Below, piece after piece: positions 54,331 through 63,256 of a DNA stretch of 64,000 bases (position 1 is its first letter; every line of letters begins with the position of its first letter). The stretch is from an uncultured Pelagibacteraceae bacterium (GTDB lineage Bacteria; Pseudomonadota; Alphaproteobacteria; Pelagibacterales; Pelagibacteraceae). The stretch spans positions 1 to 64,000 of the forward strand of contig CACGPY010000002.1 of assembly GCA_902575095.1 (NCBI GenBank), given 5' to 3'. A model generated the notes under the pieces. The model searched no databases and was not told the DNA's origin. It was given only the letters and a program-made list of their open reading frames with translations. Made by a program: the position numbers and the translations under genes.

Positions 54331-54688
54331 ATTTTTTTAATTTATTTATTTTTTCTAATAACAAGTTGCTTTTAGCTTTTAAAAGTTTTTTGTAATATTC
54401 AGCTTTTAAACTAATGGAGTTATAATCGTCAAGTTTATTCATATTTAAATTTATTAATTTTTTTGCTCCAGAAATGGTCAATCCCTTATTTTTGAGTAAA
54501 AATTTTATTAATTTGATGATTTCTATTTGCTCTGATGAATAATATCTTCTTTTATTCAAAATTTTAGGTTTAATTATCTTAAACTCCTTTTCCCAATATC
54601 TTAAAATATGATTAAGAGGTTTGTTGGTTTTTGGGTTTGTTAAGCCTAAAATTTTAGAGGCTTCAGAAATATTTATTAGTTTAGTCAT
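54308..54688 (-). CDS. MerR-family transcriptional regulator
   Basis: 126 aa. The N-terminal winged helix-turn-helix reads INISEASKILGL, HILRYWEKEFKIIKPK and RRYYSSEQIEIIKLIKFLL, followed by a helical dimerisation arm. There is no Cys cluster or effector domain, so the signal is unknown. It is the usual companion downstream of ihfA in alphaproteobacteria. It overlaps ihfA by 4 nt. Confidence 0.88.
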   Translation of the reverse strand: MTKLINISEASKILGLTNPKTNKPLNHILRYWEKEFKIIKPKILNKRRYYSSEQIEIIKLIKFLLKNKGLTISGAKKLINLNMNKLDDYNSISLKAEYYKKLLKAKSNLLLEKINKLKKYGKKNTS

Positions 54689-54975
54689 GTTAATTTCTTA
54701 ATTTCAATTTTTATTTTATTAGAAGGTATAAAACGCACTGTTTTTCTTGCAGCAATTAAATACTCTTGATTAGATTTTGGATTTCTACCTTTTCTTTGTT
54801 TTTTTTGAATAATTTTAAATGACCCGACATTTTTTAAATTTAAATTTCCTTTTTTTATATTCTTAAAAAGTATATTGATAAAATCTTCAATAATTTTTCT
54901 AGAGAGATTAATTGATAAACCTGTTTGTATATTTAAATTCTTTATTATATCCTCTTTTTTTATATTCTTATACAC
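54685..54975 (-). CDS. ihfA: Integration host factor subunit alpha
   Basis: 96 aa HU/IHF fold DNA-bending protein. RKIIEDFINILFKNIKKGNLNLKNVGSF is the dimerisation half; the beta-arm ends in GRNPKSNQEYLIAARKTVRFIPS with the intercalating Pro in RNP. IHF rather than HU from position between plsX and the merR-type gene; the alpha subunit assignment follows that synteny. Confidence 0.9.
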   Translation of the reverse strand: MYKNIKKEDIIKNLNIQTGLSINLSRKIIEDFINILFKNIKKGNLNLKNVGSFKIIQKKQRKGRNPKSNQEYLIAARKTVRFIPSNKIKIEIKKLT

Positions 54976-55987
54976 TTTTAGAATGTTTTAAATTTCTTTT
55001 GATTTGAGTCATTAAATCGCCTTTTACTATTTTATAACACAAATCTATCGAATGATAAAAACCTATCGAGTCAATTCCTCCGTGACTTTTGACTACAGGA
55101 CCGTTAAGACCAAGAAATATAGCTCCATTATATTTTCTAGGATCTAATTTATCTTTAAATTTTTTAAGAGATAAAAAACTAAATAGAATAGAGACTAAAG
55201 AAAGAGATTTCTTTAAATTTTTGGTAATAAATTTTGCTGTACCCTCGGCAGTTTTTAAAGCTATGTTTCCTGTAAAACCGTCAGTGACAATTATATTAGA
55301 CTCTCCAGACATTATGTTATTTCCCTCTATATAACCATTGTAAATAAAATTTTCGTCACTCGATAGGTCACGCAGTCTTTTTGATGCGGTCTTTAAAATC
55401 TCAGTTCCTTTTATTTCTTCTGAGCCAACATTTAATAAAGAAACTTTAGGTTTTTTTTCAGGATACAATGATTTAAATAATGCTGAGCCTAATTCTGCAA
55501 AATCAATTAAATTTTGTTCATTACATTCGATGTTTGCGCCTAAGTCTAAAACTACATTCATACCATCTTTGTTAGGCCACAAGCCAGCTAAAGCCGGTTT
55601 ATTAACCTCATTCATCATTTTTAATATCATTTTGGATATTACTAAAAGAACACCAGTATTACCTGCTGATAAACTTATGTCTGATTTTCCATCTAATTGA
55701 TGCTTAATACAGTTCCACATACTTGTATTTTTAGAATTTTTTACTGCTTTTAAAGGTGTTTCTTCATCAGAAACTACTGTCTTTGAGTCTATAATTTCAA
55801 TTGAATTAGATGAAATATTATATTTTTTAATTTTTTCCTTTATCAAACTTTCTTTACCAAAAATATTGAGAATGAAATCATTTTTTGATTTATGTTTATT
55901 TAAGAATATCTTTACACCCTCAATAGTCTTGTCAGGAGAATTATCACCGCCCATTGCATCTATAGCAATAGAAATTTTTTTTGACAT
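54968..55987 (-). CDS. plsX: Phosphate acyltransferase PlsX
   Basis: Makes acyl-phosphate from acyl-ACP for phospholipid synthesis (used by PlsY). It is 339 aa. ISIAIDAMGGDNSPDKTIEG N-terminus, LSAGNTGVLLVISKM, DLGANIECNEQNL, and IVTDGFTGNIALKTAEG are diagnostic. fabH, which normally follows plsX before ihfA, is absent; plsX overlaps ihfA by 8 nt. It is 10 bp downstream of rpmF. Confidence 0.95.
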   Translation of the reverse strand: MSKKISIAIDAMGGDNSPDKTIEGVKIFLNKHKSKNDFILNIFGKESLIKEKIKKYNISSNSIEIIDSKTVVSDEETPLKAVKNSKNTSMWNCIKHQLDGKSDISLSAGNTGVLLVISKMILKMMNEVNKPALAGLWPNKDGMNVVLDLGANIECNEQNLIDFAELGSALFKSLYPEKKPKVSLLNVGSEEIKGTEILKTASKRLRDLSSDENFIYNGYIEGNNIMSGESNIIVTDGFTGNIALKTAEGTAKFITKNLKKSLSLVSILFSFLSLKKFKDKLDPRKYNGAIFLGLNGPVVKSHGGIDSIGFYHSIDLCYKIVKGDLMTQIKRNLKHSKSV

Positions 55988-55997
55988 ATATATTAAA

Positions 55998-56171
55998 TTA
56001 AATATCTAGAATCTTTTTGCCGTTGTAATAACCGGATTTTAAATCAACATGATGAGATAATCTATATTCACCACTTTTTTTATCTTCCACAACATTTACA
56101 GAAGACAATTTGTGATGAGATCTTCTCATTTTCTTCCTAGATATCGAGGTTTTTCTTTTTGGTACAGCCAT
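55998..56171 (-). CDS. rpmF: 50S ribosomal protein L32 (not in ORF track)
   Basis: 57 aa, read on the minus strand from the ATG at 56171. [20 protein letters not shown] is the invariant L32 start; the remainder [21 protein letters not shown] ends ...[11 protein letters not shown]. No zinc-binding Cys, as in other Cys-less L32 proteins. It was below the length cutoff of the ORF track. It sits between the bc1-chaperone gene (2 bp) and plsX (10 bp). Confidence 0.97.
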   Translation of the reverse strand: MAVPKRKTSISRKKMRRSHHKLSSVNVVEDKKSGEYRLSHHVDLKSGYYNGKKILDI

Positions 56172-56173
56172 AA

Positions 56174-56677
56174 CTATTTTTTAAAATTGATTGACTTTTC
56201 TATCATATTATCTAGCGGTAGTTCAAAGCAAAAATTAAAAAAATTCATAATATAATCATCAAATAGTGATAAACTGCTATTTTCTTGCATATAAAGATGA
56301 TTGAAATATTTTTTAATCACATCTTTATTTATTTGAAAGGACTTATCATAATCCTTTTTAAGATCTATTTTAAGTAGAATGTCATATAAAATTTTATTAA
56401 ATTCTTTCATCTTCTTATTTACAGTTACATCGCCTAGTCCAGTTTCTCTAAGATTATATTCTATATTATAAAATAAAATGTCATAGGATTTTTGACTAAA
56501 TTTAAAACCTTTTTTTTTATATATAATCATAAAAATTGAAAAATGAATAAACATCAGATAAATTCTAGTCTCAAAAGTATCAGATAAACCTATTTTTTTA
56601 TAAAAAAATAAATTTCTAGATAAGGTCAATAAAATATTATACAAATTTGGATTATGTTTATTAGAATTTTCAAACAT
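56174..56677 (-). CDS. Ubiquinol-cytochrome c chaperone (CBP3-like)
   Basis: 167 aa. [39 protein letters not shown] and [27 protein letters not shown] match the CBP3/UPB-chap family that assists cytochrome bc1 complex assembly in mitochondria and alphaproteobacteria. The N-terminal 24 nt overlap head-to-head with the bamE-like gene. In related genomes a DUF177 gene stands between this and rpmF; here it is missing. Confidence 0.85.
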   Translation of the reverse strand: MFENSNKHNPNLYNILLTLSRNLFFYKKIGLSDTFETRIYLMFIHFSIFMIIYKKKGFKFSQKSYDILFYNIEYNLRETGLGDVTVNKKMKEFNKILYDILLKIDLKKDYDKSFQINKDVIKKYFNHLYMQENSSLSLFDDYIMNFFNFCFELPLDNMIEKSINFKK

Positions 56678-57118
56678 TTTAAATATATATATCTTTTTTT
56701 ATTTATTATCTTAATTAATTGTCAAATAAAAGAGTCATCTAATAATCATGGAATACTTTTTCTTGAGAATAGAGCAAATAAATTAGAAATTAGTAAATCT
56801 AATAAGAATGATGTGGTTAATATTATAGGCCAGCCTCATTCAAAATCAATAGATAATGAAAATGAATGGATTTATATCGAGAGAGTTTTGGTTAAAGGTG
56901 AATATCATAAATTAGGACGAAATATATTAAAATCAAGTAACATTTTATTCCTTGAATTTGATAAATTCGGTATTTTAAAAAATAAAAAATTATTTAATAA
57001 AGATGATATTAAAAAGATTTCTTTTTCAAATAAAAAAACAGAGAATGATCTTTCAAAAAGCAGCTTTGTAGAAAAATTGTTTACTAGTTTAAAAGCAAAA
57101 ATGTATAGAAGAAAATAA
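56654..57118 (+). CDS. bamE: BamE/SmpA-family outer-membrane assembly lipoprotein
   Basis: 154 aa. The hydrophobic signal ends IILINCQ, a lipobox with Cys23. The mature part has NRANKLEISKSNKNDVVNIIGQP, the BamE LxxIxxGxTxxxVxxxxGxP pattern, and NEWIYIERV. BamE stabilises the Bam beta-barrel insertion complex. It is divergent from the CBP3-like gene with overlapping start regions (56654-56677), and converges with hppA. Confidence 0.83.
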   Translation: MFIRIFKHFKYIYLFLFIILINCQIKESSNNHGILFLENRANKLEISKSNKNDVVNIIGQPHSKSIDNENEWIYIERVLVKGEYHKLGRNILKSSNILFLEFDKFGILKNKKLFNKDDIKKISFSNKKTENDLSKSSFVEKLFTSLKAKMYRRK

Positions 57119-57120
57119 AA

Positions 57121-59223
57121 TTAATGTGCAATAACAGCTAAAAGAAGTAATGCAACTATATTTGTTATCTTAATCATTGGGTTTACTGCAGGGCCTGCGG
57201 TATCTTTATAAGGATCTCCAACAGTGTCTCCGGTTACTGCAGATTTATGAGCTTCTGATCCTTTTCCACCAAAATTACCGTCTTCAATATATTTTTTTGC
57301 ATTATCCCATGCGCCGCCACCAGCTGTCATTGAAACGGCTACAAATAATCCTGTAATAATTACTCCAAGCAACATTGCTCCTAAAGATGATAACGCAGCT
57401 TCCATTCCACCAATTTGTAAAATTATAAAGTATAAGATTACCGGAGATAAAACAGGTAATAAAGATGGAATAATCATCTCTTTAATCGCAGCTTTTGTTA
57501 GCAAATCAACTAATCTACCATAATCTGGTTTTCTTTTCCCTTTCATAATACCGGGTATTTTTTTAAATTGTCTTCTTACTTCAACAACAACAGCTCCACC
57601 TGCTCTTCCAACTGCTTGCATACCCATTGATCCAAACAAATAAGGTAACATTCCACCAATAAGTAAACCTGCGACTACAAAAGGATTTGATAAATCAAAG
57701 GTTACTAAAACTCCTTCTAGAGCAGATCCCTTTACAGTTGAAAAATATTTTATATCCTCTGTATAAGCAGCAAATAAAACTAAGGCACCCAACCCTGCAG
57801 ATCCTATAGCATAACCTTTTGTAACTGCTTTTGTAGTATTTCCCACAGCATCTAATGCATCAGTCGTTTTTCTTACATTTTTTGGTAACTTAGACATTTC
57901 TGCTATTCCGCCTGCGTTATCTGTAACTGGCCCGTAAGCGTCCAACGCCACTACCATTCCAGTCAAAGCTAACATAGCAGTTACCGCTATTGCGATACCA
58001 TATAAGCCGGCTAAACTATTTGTATATAATATGCCAGCTACAATTATTAATGCTGGAACTGCGGTAGCTTCCATAGAAATCGCTAAACCTTGAATAACAT
58101 TTGTTCCATGCCCTGTAGTAGAAGACTTAGCAACTGATTTAACTGGTCTATAGTTTGTACCAGTGTAGTACTCAGTAATCCAAATTAATAGTCCTGTAAT
58201 TATAAAGCCAACTACTCCGCAAATATATAAATCTATTCCATCAAAATTTTTTCCACTATTTGAATAAGAATTATCGAGTCCAACAATGGAGTCAGTAACT
58301 GGATATAAAATTAATAATGATGTAACAGCAGTAACAATAAAACCTTTATACAATGCTCCCATTATATTTTTGCTTTTTCCTAGTTTTACAAACCAAGTAC
58401 CTATAATTGATGTAATTATACAAGCCCCACCTATAGCTAAAGGATAAATCATTAAGTTATAGTCTGAAGGAAAAAAAATCGAAGATAAGACCATTGTTGC
58501 AACAATAGTTACTGCATAAGTTTCAAATAAATCAGCTGCCATTCCAGCGCAGTCACCTACGTTGTCGCCCACATTATCAGCTATTACTGCTGGATTTCTA
58601 GGATCATCTTCAGGAATTCCTGCTTCAACTTTTCCAACTAAATCAGCACCTACATCAGCGCCTTTAGTAAAAATTCCACCACCTAATCTTGCAAAAATAG
58701 AAATTAAAGATGCTCCAAATCCAAGAGCTACTAAAGCATTTATAATCTCTCTACTATCAACTTTTAAATTAATTAAAACTATATAATAAAAAGTAATTGC
58801 TAATAAAGCTAAGCCAGCTACTAGCAAGCCTGTGATTGCTCCTGATTTAAAAGCTATTGTTAAACCAGATTGAAGACTTTGTCTTGCTGCTTCAGCCGTA
58901 CGTACATTTGCCTTTACAGAAATTAACATACCAACATATCCAGCAACACCTGATAAAAAAGCTCCAATGAAATATCCTATTCCAACAAGATAACTAAAAA
59001 AATAGGTTACAATGGCTAAAACAATAACTCCAACTATAGCAATTGTTTTATACTGCCTATTTAAATAAGCTTTTGCGCCAATTTGAATTGCTTCAGCAAT
59101 TTCTTGCATTCTTGAATTACCGGCGCTTGAAGAAATTATTTGTCCAGATAACAAATAGCTGTAAGCAACAGCCAACACGCCAATAAAAGCAATTAAGTAA
59201 AGTAATTCTAAAAAATTTGTCAT
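57121..59223 (-). CDS. hppA: Membrane-bound proton-translocating pyrophosphatase
   Basis: Hydrolyses PPi to pump H+ out of the cytoplasm, conserving energy from biosynthesis. It is 700 aa with about 16 helices. PPi/Mg-binding [59 protein letters not shown], and the C-terminal [15 protein letters not shown] are diagnostic. [21 protein letters not shown] has Lys where K+-dependent enzymes have Ala, so it is the K+-independent H+-pump type. It has its own 70-bp upstream region. Confidence 0.96.
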   Translation of the reverse strand: MTNFLELLYLIAFIGVLAVAYSYLLSGQIISSSAGNSRMQEIAEAIQIGAKAYLNRQYKTIAIVGVIVLAIVTYFFSYLVGIGYFIGAFLSGVAGYVGMLISVKANVRTAEAARQSLQSGLTIAFKSGAITGLLVAGLALLAITFYYIVLINLKVDSREIINALVALGFGASLISIFARLGGGIFTKGADVGADLVGKVEAGIPEDDPRNPAVIADNVGDNVGDCAGMAADLFETYAVTIVATMVLSSIFFPSDYNLMIYPLAIGGACIITSIIGTWFVKLGKSKNIMGALYKGFIVTAVTSLLILYPVTDSIVGLDNSYSNSGKNFDGIDLYICGVVGFIITGLLIWITEYYTGTNYRPVKSVAKSSTTGHGTNVIQGLAISMEATAVPALIIVAGILYTNSLAGLYGIAIAVTAMLALTGMVVALDAYGPVTDNAGGIAEMSKLPKNVRKTTDALDAVGNTTKAVTKGYAIGSAGLGALVLFAAYTEDIKYFSTVKGSALEGVLVTFDLSNPFVVAGLLIGGMLPYLFGSMGMQAVGRAGGAVVVEVRRQFKKIPGIMKGKRKPDYGRLVDLLTKAAIKEMIIPSLLPVLSPVILYFIILQIGGMEAALSSLGAMLLGVIITGLFVAVSMTAGGGAWDNAKKYIEDGNFGGKGSEAHKSAVTGDTVGDPYKDTAGPAVNPMIKITNIVALLLLAVIAH

Positions 59224-59293
59224 GATTTAAAGCGCATAAATGCCAAATTAATATTAAAAACGCAAGCTAAACTTCAATAAAAATAACAGCTTT

Positions 59294-59695
59294 TTAGTCA
59301 TCTTTTCTTAATTCTTTAGATATTTTATCTAATATGGCGTTCAAATAACCTATTTGAATTTTCTCTAAAAAATGCTCAGATGCTAATAAATATTCGTTAA
59401 TAATTACTTTTTTTGGTGTGTTATGCTTGAACATAAGTTCAAAAATTGCTGCAAAAAGTATAATTTTTAATAATTTATCTGTTTTTGCTAGATTAATATC
59501 ATTAGTTAAGAACAATTTAATTTGCTCTTCAATTAAATCTGATCTTTCTAAAGTTCCAGTAACTACATCCTTAATGAATTTTTTATATTGACTTTTTGGG
59601 AATACAATTTGAGCGTCTGGATTCATTAAAGCATTATAAAGTTTTTGTATTACTTTAATTCGAGGAGAAGGATTTTTAAATTTTTTTTGGTCCAT
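59294..59695 (-). CDS. nusB: Transcription antitermination factor NusB
   Basis: 133 aa, all-helical. Binds rRNA leader boxA with NusE (S10). PSPRIKVIQKLYNALMN, LFLTNDINLAKTDKLLKIILFAAIFELM and VIINEYLLASEHF fit the family (usual ARxxAxQxLY and NEAVEIAK positions), though the N-terminal Arg-rich segment is weaker than most. Position right after ribH is canonical; the start overlaps ribH by 20 nt. Confidence 0.85.
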   Translation of the reverse strand: MDQKKFKNPSPRIKVIQKLYNALMNPDAQIVFPKSQYKKFIKDVVTGTLERSDLIEEQIKLFLTNDINLAKTDKLLKIILFAAIFELMFKHNTPKKVIINEYLLASEHFLEKIQIGYLNAILDKISKELRKDD

Positions 59696-60098
59696 TTTGT
59701 AAAATGGACATCACTGCATTAGCAGCTTCTGACCCTTTATCAGGTTTTTTACTGGTTGTATTTTTACATCTTTGGAGAGCTTGTTTCATATTATAAGCAG
59801 TAATTATTCCATTACCTATTGGTTTATTGTAGGTTGTTGAAAGGTTTAAAATTGAATTAAATGTTGAATAACAAATTAAATTAAAATGTGGGGTTTGACC
59901 TTTAATGACACAACCTAAGGCTAAAAAACCATCAAATTTTTTTATATTTTTTCTTATAGCAATTGGAATTTCAAAAATCCCAGGCACATTAACAATGTTA
60001 ACTTTAACACTGTTATTTAATCTTTTTTTTGAGCTTAATACCAATTTTTTTGAAATATTTTTATAATAATTAGCATTAACTATTAAAATTTTTTTCAT
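59676..60098 (-). CDS. ribH: 6,7-dimethyl-8-ribityllumazine synthase
   Basis: Penultimate step of riboflavin synthesis, condensing ribityl-aminouracil with dihydroxybutanone phosphate. It is 140 aa. VNVPGIFEIPIAIRKN, FLALGCVIKGQTPHFNLI (catalytic His in this loop) and GNGIITAYNMKQALQR match; the terminal GSEAANAVMSIL is typical. Overlaps nusB and ribBA. Confidence 0.93.
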   Translation of the reverse strand: MKKILIVNANYYKNISKKLVLSSKKRLNNSVKVNIVNVPGIFEIPIAIRKNIKKFDGFLALGCVIKGQTPHFNLICYSTFNSILNLSTTYNKPIGNGIITAYNMKQALQRCKNTTSKKPDKGSEAANAVMSILQNGPKKI

Positions 60099-61150
60099 TT
60101 TATTATAATCTGTTTTTTAATCTTTAAGCCGAAACCTTCAAGCCCAATAATTTTTTTTTTACTTCTTGAAATTAATATCATATTTCTAATATTAAGGTCT
60201 TTTATTATTTGTGCACCAATACCATAATATCTCAATGTATTAATGTTACTTTCTTTAGAAATATTATTTTTATTATTTATAATTAATAATAAAAAATTCT
60301 TGTATTTTGACATAACCATAAGAGATTTTTTAATATTATTATTGTTTATAATGTTTTTGTTCCCGATTTTATTGGATAGAACTCTTACTGGTATAGATTT
60401 TCTTTGATTGAACTCACCTCTCTTTATTGCAAAATTAATATTATTTTCTAATTTATTTTTATAAATAAAGATATTTATCTTTCCAATTCGTTTTATATTT
60501 AAAGATTTGGATGAGATTTTATTTACTAGCTTCTCATATTTAAAACGATATGAAATTAAATCTTCGATAGATGCTAATTTTATTTTATGCTTTTTTGAAA
60601 ATCTAAAAAGATCATTTAATCTTGCCATTCTTCCATCCTCGTTCATCACTTCACAAATAACTGAACTTGGATTTAGTTTAGATAACTTGGAGATGTCAAC
60701 TGATGCCTCTGTGTGTCCAGCTCTTTCTAAAACTCCACCATCTCTAGCAACCAAAGGAAAGACATGACCAGGAGAAACAATTTCACTTTTTTTTACTTTT
60801 GGATTTATTGCTATTTTAATTGTCCTAGCTCGATCTTGTGCTGAGATACCGGTAGTTATTCCTTTTTTAGCTTCAATAGAAATAGTAAAGGCAGTTTGCA
60901 TTCTAGATTTATTTTTTGATGACATTAAAGGTAATTTAAGATTATCAACTTGTTTTTTTGTTAAGGCTAAGCAAATTAATCCTCTACCATGTTTAGCCAT
61001 GAAATTTATACTTTTGGAATTGCACTTTGAAGCAGGTATAATTAAATCTCCTTCATTTTCTCTATTTTTGTCATCAACAAGAATAAACATCTTGCCTTTT
61101 TTAGCATCTTTTAAAATAGAAGAAATTTTTGCAAATTTATTTTTTGGCAT
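60095..61150 (-). CDS. ribB: RibBA-type protein: active RibB, degenerate RibA domain
   Basis: 351 aa. The N-terminal part (about 1-205) is 3,4-dihydroxy-2-butanone-4-phosphate synthase with DDKNRENEGDLIIPA (26-40), HGRGLICLALT, TAFTISIEAKKGITTGISAQDRA, and HVFPLVARDGGVLERAGHTEASVDI. The C-terminal 145 residues align with GTP cyclohydrolase II only at the end (RYYGIGAQIIKDLN and GLEGFGLKI). The zinc CxxxxxxCDC and catalytic residues are absent, so it probably has no GTP cyclohydrolase activity; a separate ribA is needed elsewhere. Named ribB for the supported function. Confidence 0.9.
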   Translation of the reverse strand: MPKNKFAKISSILKDAKKGKMFILVDDKNRENEGDLIIPASKCNSKSINFMAKHGRGLICLALTKKQVDNLKLPLMSSKNKSRMQTAFTISIEAKKGITTGISAQDRARTIKIAINPKVKKSEIVSPGHVFPLVARDGGVLERAGHTEASVDISKLSKLNPSSVICEVMNEDGRMARLNDLFRFSKKHKIKLASIEDLISYRFKYEKLVNKISSKSLNIKRIGKINIFIYKNKLENNINFAIKRGEFNQRKSIPVRVLSNKIGNKNIINNNNIKKSLMVMSKYKNFLLLIINNKNNISKESNINTLRYYGIGAQIIKDLNIRNMILISRSKKKIIGLEGFGLKIKKQIIIK

Positions 61151-61738
61151 TTAGTTAGAACATTTATATATATATTTACTAAATATATCTAATTCTACGT
61201 TTACCAATCCATTAATTTTAAAGTTCTTCAAATTAGTTAGTTTTAATGTGTGGGGTATAACAGTAATATCAAATGAATTTTGATAAACTTTTGAGATAGT
61301 AAGGGACACACCGTTAATTGAAATTGATGCTTTTTCCATTAAAAATTTATTTAATCTTTTTTCTAAAATCTTCAAATTTATCATCCAGGCTTTGTCTATA
61401 AATTCTATTTTTTTGATTTTTGCTACCCCATCAACATGTCCTTGAATAAAGTGACCTGATATACTTTTACCGAACGATAAAGATTCTTCTAAATTTATTA
61501 TCTGATTTAATCTTAAAGTTTTGAAATTTGATCTTTTTAACGTTTCATTTGATATATAAAAAAATATTCTATTTTTGAATATTTTTACAATCGTTAAACA
61601 AACTCCATCACAACATATTGACGATCCTAAGTCTTTTTTTTTAAAATTAATATTAGTTTGAATTTCGACGTAGATACTATTTTTTTTCCTTGTAATATTT
61701 TTTACTTTTCCCGTATTAAAAATTATTCCATTAAACAT
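61151..61738 (-). CDS. ribE: Riboflavin synthase alpha subunit
   Basis: Final step: dismutation of two lumazines to riboflavin. It is 195 aa with two lumazine-binding repeats, each with a beta-barrel core: [22 protein letters not shown] in the first and ASISINGVSLTI in the second, plus SGHFIQGHVDGVAKI. It is the alpha (RibC/RibE) type. It abuts ribBA and overlaps ribD by 8 nt. Confidence 0.94.
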   Translation of the reverse strand: MFNGIIFNTGKVKNITRKKNSIYVEIQTNINFKKKDLGSSICCDGVCLTIVKIFKNRIFFYISNETLKRSNFKTLRLNQIINLEESLSFGKSISGHFIQGHVDGVAKIKKIEFIDKAWMINLKILEKRLNKFLMEKASISINGVSLTISKVYQNSFDITVIPHTLKLTNLKNFKINGLVNVELDIFSKYIYKCSN

Positions 61739-62804
61739 AATAAAAGTTTTTTTTTAAAAGTTTATCACCATTTAAATTAATTGTTAGTAATTTAGGATGA
61801 ATTTTTTTCAAATGATTTATTGTATCATTATTTTTTCCATTTTTACCTAAATTTTCGTCACTTTTAAAAATGTATAATTCGTGAATCATTTTATTCTTAA
61901 TTAAAGTATTTATAAAGGTTAAGCCCGTCTCAACTAACATTCTAGAATATCCCATTTTATAGATTCTTTTATATAGTAAATTAAAATCATTTTTATCTTC
62001 TAGTTTGTTAACAAATATAATTTTATAGCCTAATTTTTTATATGATGTTGTTTTACTAGAATTTTTTTTGTCGGTTATTAAAAAAGTTTTTCTTAAGTCA
62101 AGGTAATTGTTTAATGATAGATTTTTTTTTAATTTTAATCTTAAATCAATAATGAATAGATCAGGTTTATAATTATTTAACCCATCAATTCTACAATTCA
62201 GTATGGAATCATCATTATTAATTGACTTTGAAGTTGATAAAATACAATCATGTCTGTTTCTTAATAAATGAACTATGTTTCTTGATGTTTCATTTGTTAT
62301 CCACTTATTTTTTTTATTAATAGTTAAATAGTCTTTGGATATTGCAATTTTACCAACAATATACGGAATAGATAATTTTTTATTTAAAAAATAACTTTGA
62401 TAAAACTTCTTGTATTTTTCTGTATGAATTAATTTAGTTATAATTCCTTTTTTTGTAAGAAGTTTTTTTGCTTTTTTAAATGTCCTTAAGTCTGGATCTT
62501 CAAATGCATAAAATACTTTTTTAATCTTTTTTTTTATAATAATATTTATACATGGTGGAGTTTTACCATAATGCGTGCAAGGTTCTAAGGTTGTATATAA
62601 TGATGCTCCTCTACAATCTTTTAAATTATTTAACGCTTTAAATTCGGAATGCGGCCTTCCATTATATGAAGTTACAGCAGATGATATTACCGTATTATTT
62701 TTAACAATAACCGTACCTACTGAAGGATTTAATCTAGTTCGACCAAGATTTTTTTCCGCTTTTTGAAAAGCTAGATCTATGTAATGATTATGATTTGTTG
62801 TCAT
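61731..62804 (-). CDS. ribD: Bifunctional riboflavin deaminase/reductase RibD
   Basis: 357 aa. N-terminal deaminase (1-145): zinc motif HSE (52-54, HAE in most) with Cys76 and Cys85 in [25 protein letters not shown] lies before. C-terminal reductase (about 150-357): [21 protein letters not shown]-equivalent region [19 protein letters not shown] and the end [15 protein letters not shown]. Makes the pyrimidinedione with NADPH. Overlaps nrdR by 17 nt. Confidence 0.94.
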   Translation of the reverse strand: MTTNHNHYIDLAFQKAEKNLGRTRLNPSVGTVIVKNNTVISSAVTSYNGRPHSEFKALNNLKDCRGASLYTTLEPCTHYGKTPPCINIIIKKKIKKVFYAFEDPDLRTFKKAKKLLTKKGIITKLIHTEKYKKFYQSYFLNKKLSIPYIVGKIAISKDYLTINKKNKWITNETSRNIVHLLRNRHDCILSTSKSINNDDSILNCRIDGLNNYKPDLFIIDLRLKLKKNLSLNNYLDLRKTFLITDKKNSSKTTSYKKLGYKIIFVNKLEDKNDFNLLYKRIYKMGYSRMLVETGLTFINTLIKNKMIHELYIFKSDENLGKNGKNNDTINHLKKIHPKLLTINLNGDKLLKKNFYYV

Positions 62805-63249
62805 CTAGATTGCCTACAAATTGTTCAAAATCCTTTGCTTCTTTAAAATTTTTATATACAGAAGCAAAACGAACGTAAGCGACTTTATCTAATGATGACA
62901 AACCATCCATAATGAATTTTCCAATTGTTGGTGTAGGAATTTCACTTTCTCCAAGTCCTTCTAAGTTTCTAACTATTTTTGAAATAAACTTTTCGATAGT
63001 TTCAGAGTCAATTGGTCTCTTTCTTGTAGCTATTCGTATAGATTTAGAAATCTTATCTCTATCAAATGGTTCTCTTTTTCCATTTCCTTTAATTACAGTT
63101 AATTCTTGAAATTGTACTCTCTCAAAAGTGGTGAATCTTTCCTTTCTATCGCACCCGCAAAGCCTTCTTCTTCTGATAGCAGTGCCATCTTCTGTCGGTC
63201 TTGAATCAACTACTGACGTATCTTTTTCTCTGCAAAAAGGACAAAGCAT
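62788..63249 (-). CDS. nrdR: Transcriptional repressor NrdR
   Basis: Zinc-ribbon plus ATP-cone repressor of ribonucleotide reductase genes, 153 aa. The ATP-cone (about 49-139) has [29 protein letters not shown]. The ribbon starts [27 protein letters not shown], but the second knuckle reads [15 protein letters not shown]: Cys31 and Cys33 with one residue between them rather than the usual CxxC, plus two extra residues before RFTTFE. The Arg cluster that contacts DNA is kept. It follows glyA by 7 bp, the canonical glyA-nrdR-ribD order. Confidence 0.93.
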   Translation of the reverse strand: MLCPFCREKDTSVVDSRPTEDGTAIRRRRLCGCDRKERFTTFERVQFQELTVIKGNGKREPFDRDKISKSIRIATRKRPIDSETIEKFISKIVRNLEGLGESEIPTPTIGKFIMDGLSSLDKVAYVRFASVYKNFKEAKDFEQFVGNLDDNKS

Positions 63250-63256
63250 AATTTAT

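Noticed and set aside
59224-63256. FMN riboswitch controlling the rib genes
   Set aside because: The gaps between these genes are at most 70 bp, many are overlaps, and the RFN-element consensus is not seen. Any leader would lie upstream of glyA outside the window.
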